A stretch of 64,000 nt of DNA from Caulobacter flavus (GCF_003722335.1 NZ_CP026100.1:620001-684000), one strand, 5' to 3'; counted from the stretch's first letter, positions 1-8,511 are shown. The notes: a model not told the origin generated them from the sequence alone. Program-made: numbers and translations.

Positions 1-1
1 G

Positions 2-931
2 ATCCCCGACGAGCGGCTGCGGCTGATCTTCGTCTGCTGCCACCCGGCCGTCGCCGCCGAGGCGCGGGCGGCGCTGACCCTGCGACTGGTCTGCGGCCTG
101 TCGACCGCCGAGATCGCCCGCGCCTTCCTGGTCAGCGAGACGGCGATGCTCCAGCGCCTGACGCGGGCCAAGCGCAAGATCGCCCAGGCCGGCGTAGCCT
201 TCGAGATCCCCGGCCCCCAGGCCTGGCCCGAGCGGCTGGGCGCGGTGCTGTCGACCCTGGAGGTGGCCTACGCCAAGGCCCACGAAGACGCCGCCGGGGC
301 CAGCGCCCACGCCGGCTACGCCCGCGAGATGCTGGACCTGACCGCCGTGCTCGCCGACCTGCTGCCGGACGAACCGGAATGCCTTGGCCTGGCCGCCCTG
401 GTCCGCTTCGCCGAGGCCCGTCGGCCCGCCCGCCTGGACGAGACCGGCGCGATGGTTCCGCTGTCCGAGCAGGACCCGGCCCTGTGGCGCGCGCCGCTGA
501 TCGCGCAGGGCGAGGCGCTGCTGCGCCGCGCCGCCGCCCTCGACCGTTCGGGCCCGCGCCAGCTGCAGGCCGCGCTGCATGCGGTGTGGAGCCGGCGCGG
601 GAGCCTGGCCGAGCCGCCGCGCTGGCGCGCGGTGCTGGCGCTGTACGACGGCCTGCTGGCCTTCCGCGACGATCCGGTGGTGCGCCTCAACCGCGCCGTC
701 GCCCTGGCCGAGGTCGCCGGGCCGGGAGCCGCGATGGCCGAACTCGATCGCCTGGACGCGGCACGGCTGGAGGCCTTCGGGCCGTTCCACGCCGTGCGCG
801 CCGACCTGCTGGCCCGGCTGCAGCGGCCCGCCGAGGCCCGCGCCGCCTACGACCGCGCCCTGGCCCTGGATCCCGCCCCGGCCGAACGTCTGTGGCTGGC
901 CCGCCGCCGAACGTCGCTCGGCGAGGATTGA
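2..931 (+). CDS. ECF RNA polymerase sigma factor, DUF6596/ECF42 type (5' truncated)
   Basis: The reading frame is open from base 2, so the N-terminus lies outside the window. Visible are the end of a sigma-70 region 2/linker (RLRLIFVCCHPAV), region 4 with its helix-turn-helix (TLRLVCGLSTAEIARAFLVS, then RAKRKI), and a long C-terminal domain of about 200 residues rich in Ala/Arg helices. That domain matches DUF6596 in large ECF sigma factors of the ECF42 group. Family knowledge: these usually sit beside a DGPF/YCII-domain protein gene and have no classical anti-sigma factor; the C-terminal domain is thought to regulate them. That neighbour would be upstream, off the window. The protein would direct core polymerase to a small regulon. 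It ends 31 bp before the acyl-CoA ligase gene. Confidence 0.85.
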   Translation: MPDERLRLIFVCCHPAVAAEARAALTLRLVCGLSTAEIARAFLVSETAMLQRLTRAKRKIAQAGVAFEIPGPQAWPERLGAVLSTLEVAYAKAHEDAAGASAHAGYAREMLDLTAVLADLLPDEPECLGLAALVRFAEARRPARLDETGAMVPLSEQDPALWRAPLIAQGEALLRRAAALDRSGPRQLQAALHAVWSRRGSLAEPPRWRAVLALYDGLLAFRDDPVVRLNRAVALAEVAGPGAAMAELDRLDAARLEAFGPFHAVRADLLARLQRPAEARAAYDRALALDPAPAERLWLARRRTSLGED

Positions 932-962
932 ACGGGCGTTTGCGGCGGGACATAACAGGGAG

Positions 963-2750
963 ATGGAATCCCTCGACGACGCCCCTTTCCGCGACGCCCG
1001 CTACGCCCCGCGCGCCCTGGAGGTCGAACGTCGCGGCGATGCGCTGATCCTGCGCAACCCCATGCCCTATTCCGACGCGATGCGGACCGTCACCGCTCCC
1101 CTGGCCCGCTGGGCGGCGCAGACGCCGGACCGCGTGTGGCTGGCCGAGCGGATCGAGGGCCAGGACGGCTGGCGCACGGTCACGTACGGCCAGGCCGCGA
1201 CGCGCGTCGCCGCCCTGGCCGGCGGTCTGTCGGCGCTGGGCCTGTCGCGCGGCAAGCCGCTGCTGATCCTCGCCCGCAACGGCGTCGACCACGCCTTGAT
1301 CGCCTACGCCGCCATGAGCCTGGGCGCGCCGGCCGCGCCGGTGTCGCCGCAGTACGGCCTGTCGGGCGCGGATCTCTCGCGCCTGGCCCACGCGGTGGAG
1401 CGGTTGCGGCCGGCGGCGGTCTATGTCGACGACGCGGCCGCCTTCGCGCAGGCCCTCGACCACGACTGCCTGGACGGCCTGCCCGTCGTCGCCAGCCGCG
1501 ACCCGCGCCCCGGCGACCAGCCGTTCGAGGCGCTGCTGTCCAGCCCGCCGGCCGCCGACGTCGCCGCGCCCGACGACGTCGCCAAGCTGCTGCTGACCTC
1601 CGGCTCGACCGGGCGGCCCAAGGCGGTGATCTGCACCCACGCCAACATCGCGCTGAACGCCGCCCAGATCGAAGCCTGCTACGCAGATCCCGAGCCGCCG
1701 GTGCTGGTCAATTCCGCGCCCTGGAGCCACAGCCTGGGGGCCAACGCGATCCTGCACATGGTGCTGCACAGGGGCGGCACGCTGCACATCGACGCCGGCC
1801 AGCCCGTGCCCGGGCGCTTTGCCGAGACCCTGCGCAACCTGCACGAGGTCTCGCCGACCTATCACAACATGGTGCCGGCCGGCTGGGGCCTGCTGGTCGG
1901 CGAACTGGAGCGCGACCCGGCGTTGGCGCGGACCTTCTTCGCGCGCGTCCGGGTGCTGCAGTACGGCGGCGCGTCGATGGCCCAGTCGATCCTCGACCGG
2001 GTGCAGGCCGTGGCCCTGGCGGTCACCGGCGAGCGCATCACCTTCGCGGCCGGCTACGGCGCCACCGAGACCGGGCCGACGGCCTGCAACATCCACTGGC
2101 TGAACGCCCGCTCGGGCATGGTCGGCCTGCCCACGCCCGGCACGGCGGTGAAGCTCGTGCCCGCCGGCGAGAAGCTGGAGATCCGGGTCAGGGGCCCGCA
2201 GGTCTCGCCCGGCTATCTCGACCAGCCCGACGCCACCCGCGAGGCCTTCGACGAGGACGGCTTCTATCGCCTGGGCGACGCGGCGCGGCTGGCCGATCCG
2301 GAGGATCCGGCCGCCGGCCTCGTCTTCGACGGGCGTCTCGTCGAGAACTTCAAGCTGGCCAGCGGGGCCTTCGTCGCGGCCGGCGCCCTGCGGGTGGCGG
2401 CGATCTCGGCCATCGGCGGGGCGGCGTCCGACGCCGTGGTCTGCGGCGAGGGCCGCGACGGCGTCGGCCTGATGCTGTTTCTCGAGCCGAAGACCTGCGA
2501 GCGCCTGGGCGGACCGGACGCCGCGCGGGCGGCGGTGCGCTCGGGGCTGGAACGCTTCAACGCCCAGGCCAAGGGCGGAACGGGCAAGGTCGCCCGCGCC
2601 CTGATCCTGACCGGCGCGCCCGACGCGGCCAGCGGCGAGCTGACCGACAAGGGCTATATCAACCAGGCCCTGGCCCGCGAACGCCGGCCGCTCGAGCTGG
2701 AGCGCCTGTTCGCGGCGGCGCCGGATGGGGACGTGATGGTGTTTGCCTAG
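963..2750 (+). CDS. Feruloyl-CoA synthase-like AMP-dependent acyl-CoA ligase
   Basis: This 595-residue ANL-superfamily adenylating enzyme would activate an aromatic or other carboxylic acid to its CoA thioester via an acyl-adenylate. The phosphate-binding loop LLLTSGSTGRPKAV is near residue 210, the adenine motif YGATETGPT near 364, and the catalytic lysine segment GGTGKVAR near 540. The start LRNPMPY and the overall length fit feruloyl-CoA synthases better than generic long-chain ligases. ATG 963 is chosen because it follows AGGGAG by a few bases and gives the usual N-terminus; the frame stays open far upstream inside the sigma gene, which is a shadow. No feruloyl-CoA hydratase/lyase or vanillin dehydrogenase lies nearby, so ferulate as substrate is an inference. 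Confidence 0.8.
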   Translation: MESLDDAPFRDARYAPRALEVERRGDALILRNPMPYSDAMRTVTAPLARWAAQTPDRVWLAERIEGQDGWRTVTYGQAATRVAALAGGLSALGLSRGKPLLILARNGVDHALIAYAAMSLGAPAAPVSPQYGLSGADLSRLAHAVERLRPAAVYVDDAAAFAQALDHDCLDGLPVVASRDPRPGDQPFEALLSSPPAADVAAPDDVAKLLLTSGSTGRPKAVICTHANIALNAAQIEACYADPEPPVLVNSAPWSHSLGANAILHMVLHRGGTLHIDAGQPVPGRFAETLRNLHEVSPTYHNMVPAGWGLLVGELERDPALARTFFARVRVLQYGGASMAQSILDRVQAVALAVTGERITFAAGYGATETGPTACNIHWLNARSGMVGLPTPGTAVKLVPAGEKLEIRVRGPQVSPGYLDQPDATREAFDEDGFYRLGDAARLADPEDPAAGLVFDGRLVENFKLASGAFVAAGALRVAAISAIGGAASDAVVCGEGRDGVGLMLFLEPKTCERLGGPDAARAAVRSGLERFNAQAKGGTGKVARALILTGAPDAASGELTDKGYINQALARERRPLELERLFAAAPDGDVMVFA

Positions 2751-2760
2751 GGCAAGGCGA

Positions 2761-2865
2761 TCCTCCCCCATCCGGGGGAGGTGGCCCGGAGGGCCGGAGG
2801 GGGAGCACCGCCTTCGGCAGCCTCCTCGGTCGCTCCGCGACAGCTCCCCCGAAAGGGGAGCATCT
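2761..2865. repeat. Intergenic palindromic repeat, family A (copy 1)
   Basis: Two GC-rich palindromic modules fill the gap between two tandem genes. Module h1 contains CCTCCCCC..GGGGGAGG followed by TGGCCCGGAGGGCCGGAGG. Module h2 contains CGGTCGCTCCGCGACAGC followed by CTCCCCC..GGGGAG. The same modules recur at 4427, 50762 and 53242. This copy has order h1-h2; the others are h2-h1 or its reverse complement. Confidence 0.85.
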
Positions 2866-2884
2866 GAAGTTAGGGAAGAAAACC

Positions 2885-4426
2885 ATGAACGGCGCCGACG
2901 CCCTGATCACCACCCTGGCCGACAACGGCGTCACCGCCTGCTTCGCCAATCCGGGCACCAGCGAGATGCAGTTCGTCTCGGCCCTGGACCGCGAGCCGCG
3001 CATGCGCTCGATCCTGTGCCTGTTCGAGGGCGTGGCGACGGGGGCGGCCGACGGCTACGGCCGGATCGCCGGCAAGCCGGCCTGCACCCTGCTGCACCTG
3101 GGCCCGGGCTACGCCAACGGCGCGGCCAACCTGCACAACGCCCGCCGGGCCTTCACCCCGATCGTCAACGTGGTGGGCGACCACGCCACCTATCACCGTG
3201 GCTTCGACGCGCCGCTCAACAGCGACATCGCCGCCCTGGCCGCGCCCAACTCGCTGTGGGTGAAGTCGGCCGAATGCGCCGACAGCGTCGGGCCGCTGGC
3301 CGCCGAAGCCATCACCGCGTCCTATGGAACGCCCGGCGGGAACGCCTGCCTGATCCTGCCGGCCGACGCGGCGTGGAACGAGGCCAGCGTGCACGGCGGG
3401 ACCGCGACGATCCCCGCGCCGGCCGCGCCCGACGCCGAGACGGTCGCCGCCGTCGCCCACGCGGTCAGGGCGGCCAAGGCGCCGGTGCTGCTGCTGGGCT
3501 CGGGCGCCTGCCGCGAGGACGGGATCGCCGCCGCCGGCCGCCTGGCGGCCCTGGGGGTGCGGGTGCTGACCGACACCTTCACCGCCCGCCAGGCGCGCGG
3601 CGAGGGCCGCTTCCGCCCCGACAAGCTGCCCTATTTCGGCGAGCAGGCCCTGAAGGACCTCGACGGCGCCGACCTGATGGTGCTGGTCGCCACCGAGCGG
3701 CCGGTCGCGTTCTTCGCCTATCCCGACCGCCCCAGCGTGCTCGTGCCCGAGCATTGCGGGCTGGAGACCCTGTGCGGCCGCGCGGTCGACGCCGCGGCGG
3801 CGCTGAACGCCCTGGCCGACGCCCTGGAGGCGCCCGCCGCCGGTCCCGTCGAACACTATGCTCCGCCGCCCGCGCCGGCCGGCAAGCTGGACGCCTGGGC
3901 CATCGGCGCGGCTGTCGCCCGCCACATGCCGGAGGGCGCGATCATCTCGGACGACGCGGTGACCGCCGGCCTGCCGATCTTCACCCAGACCCGCGCGGCC
4001 CGCGCCCACGACTGGCTGTCGCTGACCGGCGGCGCCATCGGCCAGGGCATCCCGCTGGCCATCGGCGCGGCGGTGGCGAGGCCGGACGCCAAGGTCCTGG
4101 CCCTGACCGGCGACGGGGCGGGCATGTACACCGTGCAGGGCCTGTGGACGATCGCCCGCGAGCGGCTCGACGTCGTCACCGTGGTCTTCGCCAACCACGT
4201 CTACCGCATCCTCGGCATCGAGCTGGGGCGCACGGGCGCCGGCGCGGCCGGACCGGCGGCAAGCCGGCTGCTGGACATCGGCGATCCGCGCATCGACTGG
4301 GTGGCGGTGTCGCAGGGCCTGGGCGTGCCGGCCGAACGCGTCGACACCGCCGAAGCCTTCGACGCGGCGTTCGCGCGGGCGATGGCGGGCAAGGGACCGC
4401 GGCTGATCGAGGCGGCGCTGGGGTAA
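2885..4426 (+). CDS. Acetolactate synthase/benzoylformate decarboxylase-like ThDP enzyme
   Basis: This is a 513-residue thiamine-diphosphate enzyme with the usual Pyr, central and PP domains. The Pyr domain starts GADALITTLADNGVTACFANPG and carries the activating glutamate in LFEGVATGAADGYGR (near residue 48). The PP domain carries the Mg-ThDP motif, GDGAG near residue 409 with the asparagine of FANHVYRIL about 27 residues later. At 513 residues it is shorter than catabolic AHAS large subunits and resembles the proteins annotated 'acetolactate synthase large subunit' that are nearer to benzoylformate decarboxylase. No small regulatory subunit gene is present, so a role in branched-chain synthesis is unlikely. 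The upstream CoA ligase suggests aromatic or 2-oxo acid catabolism (inference). Confidence 0.8.
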   Translation: MNGADALITTLADNGVTACFANPGTSEMQFVSALDREPRMRSILCLFEGVATGAADGYGRIAGKPACTLLHLGPGYANGAANLHNARRAFTPIVNVVGDHATYHRGFDAPLNSDIAALAAPNSLWVKSAECADSVGPLAAEAITASYGTPGGNACLILPADAAWNEASVHGGTATIPAPAAPDAETVAAVAHAVRAAKAPVLLLGSGACREDGIAAAGRLAALGVRVLTDTFTARQARGEGRFRPDKLPYFGEQALKDLDGADLMVLVATERPVAFFAYPDRPSVLVPEHCGLETLCGRAVDAAAALNALADALEAPAAGPVEHYAPPPAPAGKLDAWAIGAAVARHMPEGAIISDDAVTAGLPIFTQTRAARAHDWLSLTGGAIGQGIPLAIGAAVARPDAKVLALTGDGAGMYTVQGLWTIARERLDVVTVVFANHVYRILGIELGRTGAGAAGPAASRLLDIGDPRIDWVAVSQGLGVPAERVDTAEAFDAAFARAMAGKGPRLIEAALG

Positions 4427-4541
4427 CCCCCTCCGGCCCTCCGGGCCACCTCCCCCAGAGGGGGAGGATCTACCAGCGCCGCGCCAACAAGATGCTCCCC
4501 CTCTGGGGGAGCTGTCGCGGAGCGACTGAGGGGGTCTACCC
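4427..4541. repeat. Intergenic palindromic repeat, family A (copy 2)
   Basis: The element starts directly after the stop codon of the ThDP enzyme. It is the reverse complement of the h2-h1 arrangement at 50762, with CCTCCGGCCCTCCGGGCCAC, then CTCCCCC..GGGGGAG, then AGCTGTCGCGGAGCGACTG. It lies between convergent genes, next to a separate intrinsic terminator. Confidence 0.85.
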
Positions 4542-4553
4542 CGACCGCCCAAC

Positions 4554-4588
4554 AAAAAACCCCGCCGGTTCGCACCGGCGGGGTTCTT
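4554..4588 (-). terminator. Intrinsic terminator of the cysteine-repeat protein gene
   Basis: The minus strand reads a 12-bp perfect stem, AACCCCGCCGGT with ACCGGCGGGGTT, closed by a four-base loop and followed by a T run (TTTTTTGTT). It lies 20 bp after the stop codon of the minus-strand gene at 4608. Confidence 0.85.
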
Positions 4589-4607
4589 CGTCAGCGCTCG
4601 GAAGCGC

Positions 4608-5939
4608 TTACTTCTTGATGTTGGTCGGCAGCTTGCAGCCGCCGCCGACGCCCTTGGCCTGCAGGCAGGACAGAAGCTCGTTCGGCTTGGGCGAAGCCTG
4701 GTTCAGCGGGTAGGACAGCACCCAGCCCGGCAGGCCGTCGGCGCAGGCCACTTCGACGAAGCCGCTGGTGTCGGTCCGGCCGATGATGCGGGCGCCCGAA
4801 ACCTGGCAGCCGGCCTTGTTGTAGCTCTTCAGGTCGTCCCACAGGCGCGTGAACTCGACGTCGGCCTTGGTGTAGCTGCAGCGGAAGCCGTTCAGCTCGC
4901 CGGTGACGCAGTCGTAGACGCGGTTTTCAGCGGCCGAGAAGATGCCGATGCCGCCCTTCGGCGTGTTCGAGCACTTCAGCTCGACGATTTCCTTCTTGGG
5001 ATCCTGCGACGGGAACAGGCCGTAGGACTCGACCTTGCAGTCGTAGCCGGCCTTCTTGGCCAGGCTGGTGTAGAGGCCGGCCTGCTCGGTCTTGGCCGCG
5101 CGGGTGTCGGTCAGGGTGCACTCGGCGCCGCCCGGAGCGTTGGCGCAGTCGATGGCGCGGACGAAGGCGCCGTTGGCCGTGGCCTGCTGCAGCACGTAGC
5201 CCTTGCCGTCCTGGCAGGCGACTTCGAAGTAGTTGTCGGTCTTGGTGGTCAGGATGTAGCGCTTGTCCTTGACCGCGCAGTTGTTCTTGGCGGCGGCGGC
5301 CAGGGTGTCGACGACCTGCAGCTGGGTGGCGCGGTCGGTCAGCTTGCACGAGATGTTGCCGGTTTCATCGTACAGCAGGCAGCTGTTGGCCACCGTGCCC
5401 TCGACCTTCATCGGCACCGGGATCTGCAGGATGTAGCCCGCGCCGCCGGCGCAGGAGACTTCGAAGAACGAGTTGTTGTTGCCGGTGCCGATGGCGCGGG
5501 CGTTCTGCAGGTCGCAGGCCGCGCCGGCCTTGGTCAGGTAGGGCTTCAGGCCCTGCTTGGGATCGGCGTTGCCCGGCAGCAGGCACTTGAGGCCCGATTC
5601 CTTGCCGTCGGAGCCCGGCTGGCCGGTCTCGACGCACGAGAAGGCCTGCGGCGCGGCGTCCTTCTTGGCCACCACGGCGAAGCCCATGGCGTCCTGGCAG
5701 GCCACTTCGTAGTAGGAGGTGTTCGACTTCTTGTCGGCGCCGATCAGACGGGCGTCCGAGACCTGGCAGGCCACGCCGGCCTGGGTGAGCAGGGGCGGCG
5801 CTTCCTTCATACCGGCTTCACGCGACTTGGCGTCGACGGCGGCGGCGGGCTTGGCATCCTTCGGCGCCGCGAAGGCGGCGGCCGGAACGAGCGCGGCGAC
5901 CGCGAGGGCGGCCGTCAGGCCGATCGCGAATGGCCTCAT
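4608..5939 (-). CDS. Secreted protein with five tandem four-cysteine repeats, function unknown
   Basis: The product has 443 residues and starts with a clear Sec signal peptide (MRPFAIGLTAALAVAALVPA, cut near AFA-AP). The mature protein consists of five repeats of about 70-85 residues. Each has the plan C-x-V-x3-R-x-I-G...F-x-E-V-A-C...G-x-G-Y...C...x-C-x-L, so four cysteines per unit and 20 in all. The fourth repeat is the most diverged (VELKC, no IG). Even cysteine numbers per unit suggest two disulfides each in the periplasm (inference). I do not recognise a named family. ATG 5939 is preceded by AGGAGA, which rules out a 31-residue upstream extension. The gene is monocistronic with a strong terminator and diverges from the MBL hydrolase gene. 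Confidence 0.8.
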   Translation of the reverse strand: MRPFAIGLTAALAVAALVPAAAFAAPKDAKPAAAVDAKSREAGMKEAPPLLTQAGVACQVSDARLIGADKKSNTSYYEVACQDAMGFAVVAKKDAAPQAFSCVETGQPGSDGKESGLKCLLPGNADPKQGLKPYLTKAGAACDLQNARAIGTGNNNSFFEVSCAGGAGYILQIPVPMKVEGTVANSCLLYDETGNISCKLTDRATQLQVVDTLAAAAKNNCAVKDKRYILTTKTDNYFEVACQDGKGYVLQQATANGAFVRAIDCANAPGGAECTLTDTRAAKTEQAGLYTSLAKKAGYDCKVESYGLFPSQDPKKEIVELKCSNTPKGGIGIFSAAENRVYDCVTGELNGFRCSYTKADVEFTRLWDDLKSYNKAGCQVSGARIIGRTDTSGFVEVACADGLPGWVLSYPLNQASPKPNELLSCLQAKGVGGGCKLPTNIKK

Positions 5940-6090
5940 GTCTGTAGTCTCCTGGGGGTGGATTCCTCGGGGCGGACTTAAGCCCCCCCTTGCATCGAGG
6001 GTCAAGATGTCGTCCGACGGGGGCGCAATCATGGCGCGGCTTGACCATGAAAAATGGGCTGGCGAGACGGCCAGAGGGGAGTGAGCGGCG

Positions 6091-7170
6091 ATGAGCGACG
6101 GGTTCGAAGAGACATCGGGCGAGGCCGAAGCCCCGCGCCGCCCCCGCTTGGCCTATCCGTTCGAGATCGAGCCCGAGCCCGGCTCGGGCCAGGCGGTCGA
6201 GGTCGCGCCGGGCGTGCTTTGGCTGCGCCAGCCGCTGGGCGGATCGCTGGGCTTCATCAACGTCTGGGCGCTGGAGGACGGCGAGGGCTGGGCCATCGTC
6301 GACACCGGCATGGCCACCAAGGACACCAGCGCCGCCTGGAAGGCCGCCTTCGCCGGCGCGCTGGAGGGAAAGCCCGTCACCCGTGTCATCGTCACCCACC
6401 TGCACCCCGACCACGTCGGACTGGCCGGCTGGCTGACCCGCCGCTTCGACTGCCGCCTCTGGATGACGCGGCTGGAGTACTTCCAGTGCCGGATGCTGGT
6501 GGCCGACACCGGCCGCGAGGCGCCCGAGGACGGCGTGCGGTTCTTCCACGCCGCCGGCTGGGACGACGACGCCATCGACAACTACAAGACCCGCTTCGGG
6601 GGCTTCGGCCGCGCGGTGCACGCCCTGCCCGACAGCTATCGCCGGATGACCGACGGCGAGACCTTCCGCATCGGCGAGCACGACTGGACGGTGGTCACCG
6701 GCCAGGGCCACTCGCCCGACCACGCCTGCCTGTGGAGCCCGTCGCTGGGCCTGCTGATCTCGGGCGACCAGGTGCTGCCCAAGATCTCGTCGAACGTCTC
6801 GGTGTTCCCCACCGAGCCAGACGCCGACCCGCTGGCCGACTGGCTGACCTCGCTGGCCAAGGTCAAGGCCGCCGTGCCCGACGAGGCGCTGGTGCTGCCG
6901 GCCCACAACGCGCCGTTCCGGGGACTGCACGCCCGCATCGACCAGCTGATCGCCGGGCACGAACGGGGCCTGTCGCGCCTGCGGGGCAAGCTGGAGGAGC
7001 CGCGCCGCGCGGTGGATGCCTTCGGCGCCCTGTTCGCCCGCCCGATCGGGCCCGACCTGCTGGGCATGGCCACCGGCGAGGCGCTGGCCCATCTCAACTG
7101 CCTGATCGCCCGCGGCCAGGCCGTGCGCGAGGTCGATGGCGACGGCGTGGCCTGGTACCGGGCGGTTTAG
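6091..7170 (+). CDS. MBL-fold metallohydrolase (glyoxalase II-like)
   Basis: This 359-residue metallo-beta-lactamase-fold hydrolase has the metal motif THLHPDHVG near residues 102-110. Later ligands are the histidine in TGQGHSPDH and the aspartate in LLISGDQVLP; the late histidine in VLPAHNAPF completes a dinuclear site. A C-terminal helical/wHTH-like extension (HERGLSRLRGKLEEPRRA) is typical of the MBL proteins found beside acyl-CoA genes. It would hydrolyse a thioester or lactone; the substrate is unknown. The start follows GAGGGGAG with normal spacing. It is the first gene of a block that continues with a MarR regulator, an enoyl-CoA hydratase and an SDR, so a role in acyl-CoA metabolism is plausible. 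Confidence 0.85.
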   Translation: MSDGFEETSGEAEAPRRPRLAYPFEIEPEPGSGQAVEVAPGVLWLRQPLGGSLGFINVWALEDGEGWAIVDTGMATKDTSAAWKAAFAGALEGKPVTRVIVTHLHPDHVGLAGWLTRRFDCRLWMTRLEYFQCRMLVADTGREAPEDGVRFFHAAGWDDDAIDNYKTRFGGFGRAVHALPDSYRRMTDGETFRIGEHDWTVVTGQGHSPDHACLWSPSLGLLISGDQVLPKISSNVSVFPTEPDADPLADWLTSLAKVKAAVPDEALVLPAHNAPFRGLHARIDQLIAGHERGLSRLRGKLEEPRRAVDAFGALFARPIGPDLLGMATGEALAHLNCLIARGQAVREVDGDGVAWYRAV

Positions 7171-7173
7171 TTC

Positions 7174-7201
7174 CGATGCTCCCCCTGGGGGAGCTGCCAA
7201 G
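7174..7201. repeat. Solo half-copy of family A repeat
   Basis: The segment GATGCTCCCCC..GGGGGAGCTG matches the end of module h2 of the family A repeats and sits right after the MBL hydrolase stop codon. The rest of the unit is missing. Confidence 0.6.
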
Positions 7202-7215
7202 CGCAAAACATCCGT

Positions 7216-7243
7216 TTGATATTTCGCACGCGAAGCATATAAT
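7216..7243 (+). promoter_or_regulatory. Near-consensus sigma-70 promoter of marR, predicted leaderless
   Basis: TTGATA at 7216-7221 and TATAAT at 7238-7243 are separated by 16 bp, one of the best consensus matches I noticed in the window. The expected transcription start, about 7 bp after the -10 box, falls on the A of the marR ATG at 7250. The mRNA would therefore be leaderless, and no ribosome binding site is present before that ATG. An operator-like dyad occupies the spacer. Confidence 0.75.
7223..7234. promoter_or_regulatory. Probable MarR operator dyad
   Basis: TTCGC-AC-GCGAA is a perfect dyad lying between the -35 and -10 boxes of the marR promoter. ATAT tetramers flank it (7219-7222 and 7237-7240). 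A dimeric regulator bound here would block polymerase, which fits MarR autoregulation (inference). Confidence 0.65.
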
Positions 7244-7249
7244 CGCCGC

Positions 7250-7711
7250 ATGTCGCCCCCTCCCGCCCCGCCTCCGGACAGACGCCTCGTCTTCCTGCTC
7301 GCCGCCGGCCACCGGCGCGTGCAGCGCTGGATCGAGGCCAGGCTGGCCACCGACGGCGGCGGCCTGACCTCGGCCCAGTCGGGGGTGCTGTTCTATCTGG
7401 GCGCCGCCGACGGCGCGCTGATCGGCGAGACGGCCGAGGCCCTGGACCTGGCCCCCTCGGCCATGACCGGCCTTGTCGACCGCATGACCCGCGCGGGCCT
7501 GGTCGAGCGCCGGCCCGATCCCAAGGACGGCCGGGCCCTGCGCCTGCACCTCACCGACCATGGCCGCGCCGCCCGCGCGGAGGCCAAGGCCGGTCTCGCC
7601 CACCTCAACGCCCACCTCACCGAGGGCTTCACGGACGACGAGATCGCCGTGGTCGCCCGCTGGCTCTCGAGCCTGCAGACCAAGTTCCCCAAAGGAGACG
7701 CAACGCCATGA
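7250..7711 (+). CDS. MarR-family transcriptional regulator
   Basis: This 153-residue winged-helix regulator has the recognition helix region TAEALDLAPSAMTGLVDRM followed by the wing ERRPDPKDGRALRLHLTDHG, the usual MarR DxRxxxxxLT signature. Dimerisation helices lie at both ends. Family members repress adjacent catabolic genes and release DNA when bound by small aromatic or acyl ligands. It overlaps the enoyl-CoA hydratase start by 4 bp (ATGA), so the two are translationally coupled, and its own promoter contains a dyad. It probably controls itself and the downstream hydratase/SDR genes, with an acyl-CoA or related acid as ligand (inference). Confidence 0.9.
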   Translation: MSPPPAPPPDRRLVFLLAAGHRRVQRWIEARLATDGGGLTSAQSGVLFYLGAADGALIGETAEALDLAPSAMTGLVDRMTRAGLVERRPDPKDGRALRLHLTDHGRAARAEAKAGLAHLNAHLTEGFTDDEIAVVARWLSSLQTKFPKGDATP

Positions 7712-8478
7712 CCGACCACGTGAAGATCGACCGTGAGGCCGGCGTTCTGACCATCACCCTGGCGCGTCCCGAGAAGAAGAACGCGCTCAGCAACGCCATG
7801 TACGGCGCCCTGGCCGACGCCCTGGAAGGCGCCGAAACCGATCCGGAAATCCGGGTGGTGGTGTTCCAGGCCGACGGCGACAGCTTCAGCGCCGGCAACG
7901 ACCTGGGCGACTTCGTGGCCCAGGCCACCGGCGCCTTCACCGAGGAGCGCCACGTGTGGCGGTTCCTGAAGGCCCTGGCCAACGCCACCCGGCCGCTGGT
8001 CGCCGCCGTCCACGGCCAGGCCGTGGGCGTGGGCACGACCATGCTGCTGCACTGCGACCTGGTGTTCGTGGCCCCCGACGCGCGCCTGACCGTGCCGTTC
8101 GTCAACCTGGCCCTGGCGCCGGAGGCCGCGTCGAGCTGGCTGCTGCCGGCCCGCATCGGCCACGCCCGCGCCTACGCCATGTTCGCCCTCGGCGAGGCGG
8201 TTGACGGCGCCACCGCCGCCGCCTGGGGCCTGGCCAACGCCGTGGTCCCGGCCGAGGACCTGCGCGCCAGGGCCCGCGCCGCCGCCGACCAGCTGGCCAA
8301 GCGTCCACTGGGGGCCCTGACCGTCACCAAGGGCCTGATGCGCGACGCCGAGGCCATCGCCGCCCTGATGGACAAGGAAGGCGCCCTGTTCGCGCAGCGC
8401 CTGCAGACCGCCGAGGCCCGCGAAGCCTTCATGGCCTTCGCCGAGCGCCGCGCCCCCGACTTCAGCAAGGCGGGGTAA
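7708..8478 (+). CDS. Enoyl-CoA hydratase/isomerase family protein
   Basis: This 256-residue crotonase-fold enzyme would hydrate or isomerise enoyl-CoA substrates in the cytosol. The first oxyanion-hole segment is SFSAGNDLGDF (near residues 62-72) and the second is HGQAVGVGTTMLLHCDLVF. One catalytic-type glutamate is present in ALAPEAASS (near 138); the position of the first glutamate of true hydratases is less certain, so isomerase or related activity is possible. The ATG overlaps the marR stop in ATGA. The reading frame ends 55 bp before the SDR gene, and the gap holds a short repeat fragment. Confidence 0.88.
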   Translation: MTDHVKIDREAGVLTITLARPEKKNALSNAMYGALADALEGAETDPEIRVVVFQADGDSFSAGNDLGDFVAQATGAFTEERHVWRFLKALANATRPLVAAVHGQAVGVGTTMLLHCDLVFVAPDARLTVPFVNLALAPEAASSWLLPARIGHARAYAMFALGEAVDGATAAAWGLANAVVPAEDLRARARAAADQLAKRPLGALTVTKGLMRDAEAIAALMDKEGALFAQRLQTAEAREAFMAFAERRAPDFSKAG

Positions 8479-8487
8479 GGATAGAAG

Positions 8488-8511
8488 ATCCTCCCCCACA
8501 GGCGGAGGTTC
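8488..8511. repeat. Short fragment of family A/B repeat
   Basis: The segment GATCCTCCCCCACAGGCGGAGG resembles the hairpin at the start of module h1. It lies in the short gap between the hydratase and SDR genes. Confidence 0.45.

Larger units (their letters stand above)
7216..7252 (+). other. Leaderless translation start of marR
   Basis: The ATG at 7250-7252 has no purine-rich ribosome binding site in the 20 bases before it (those are promoter bases) and coincides with the predicted transcription start. Confidence 0.5.

Noticed and set aside
687..2771. Long open frames on the strand opposite the CoA ligase and ThDP genes (also 2870-4555)
   Set aside because: They mirror the codon structure of the real genes in a very GC-rich genome, are full of Arg/Gly/Ala without any domain, and have no ribosome binding sites.
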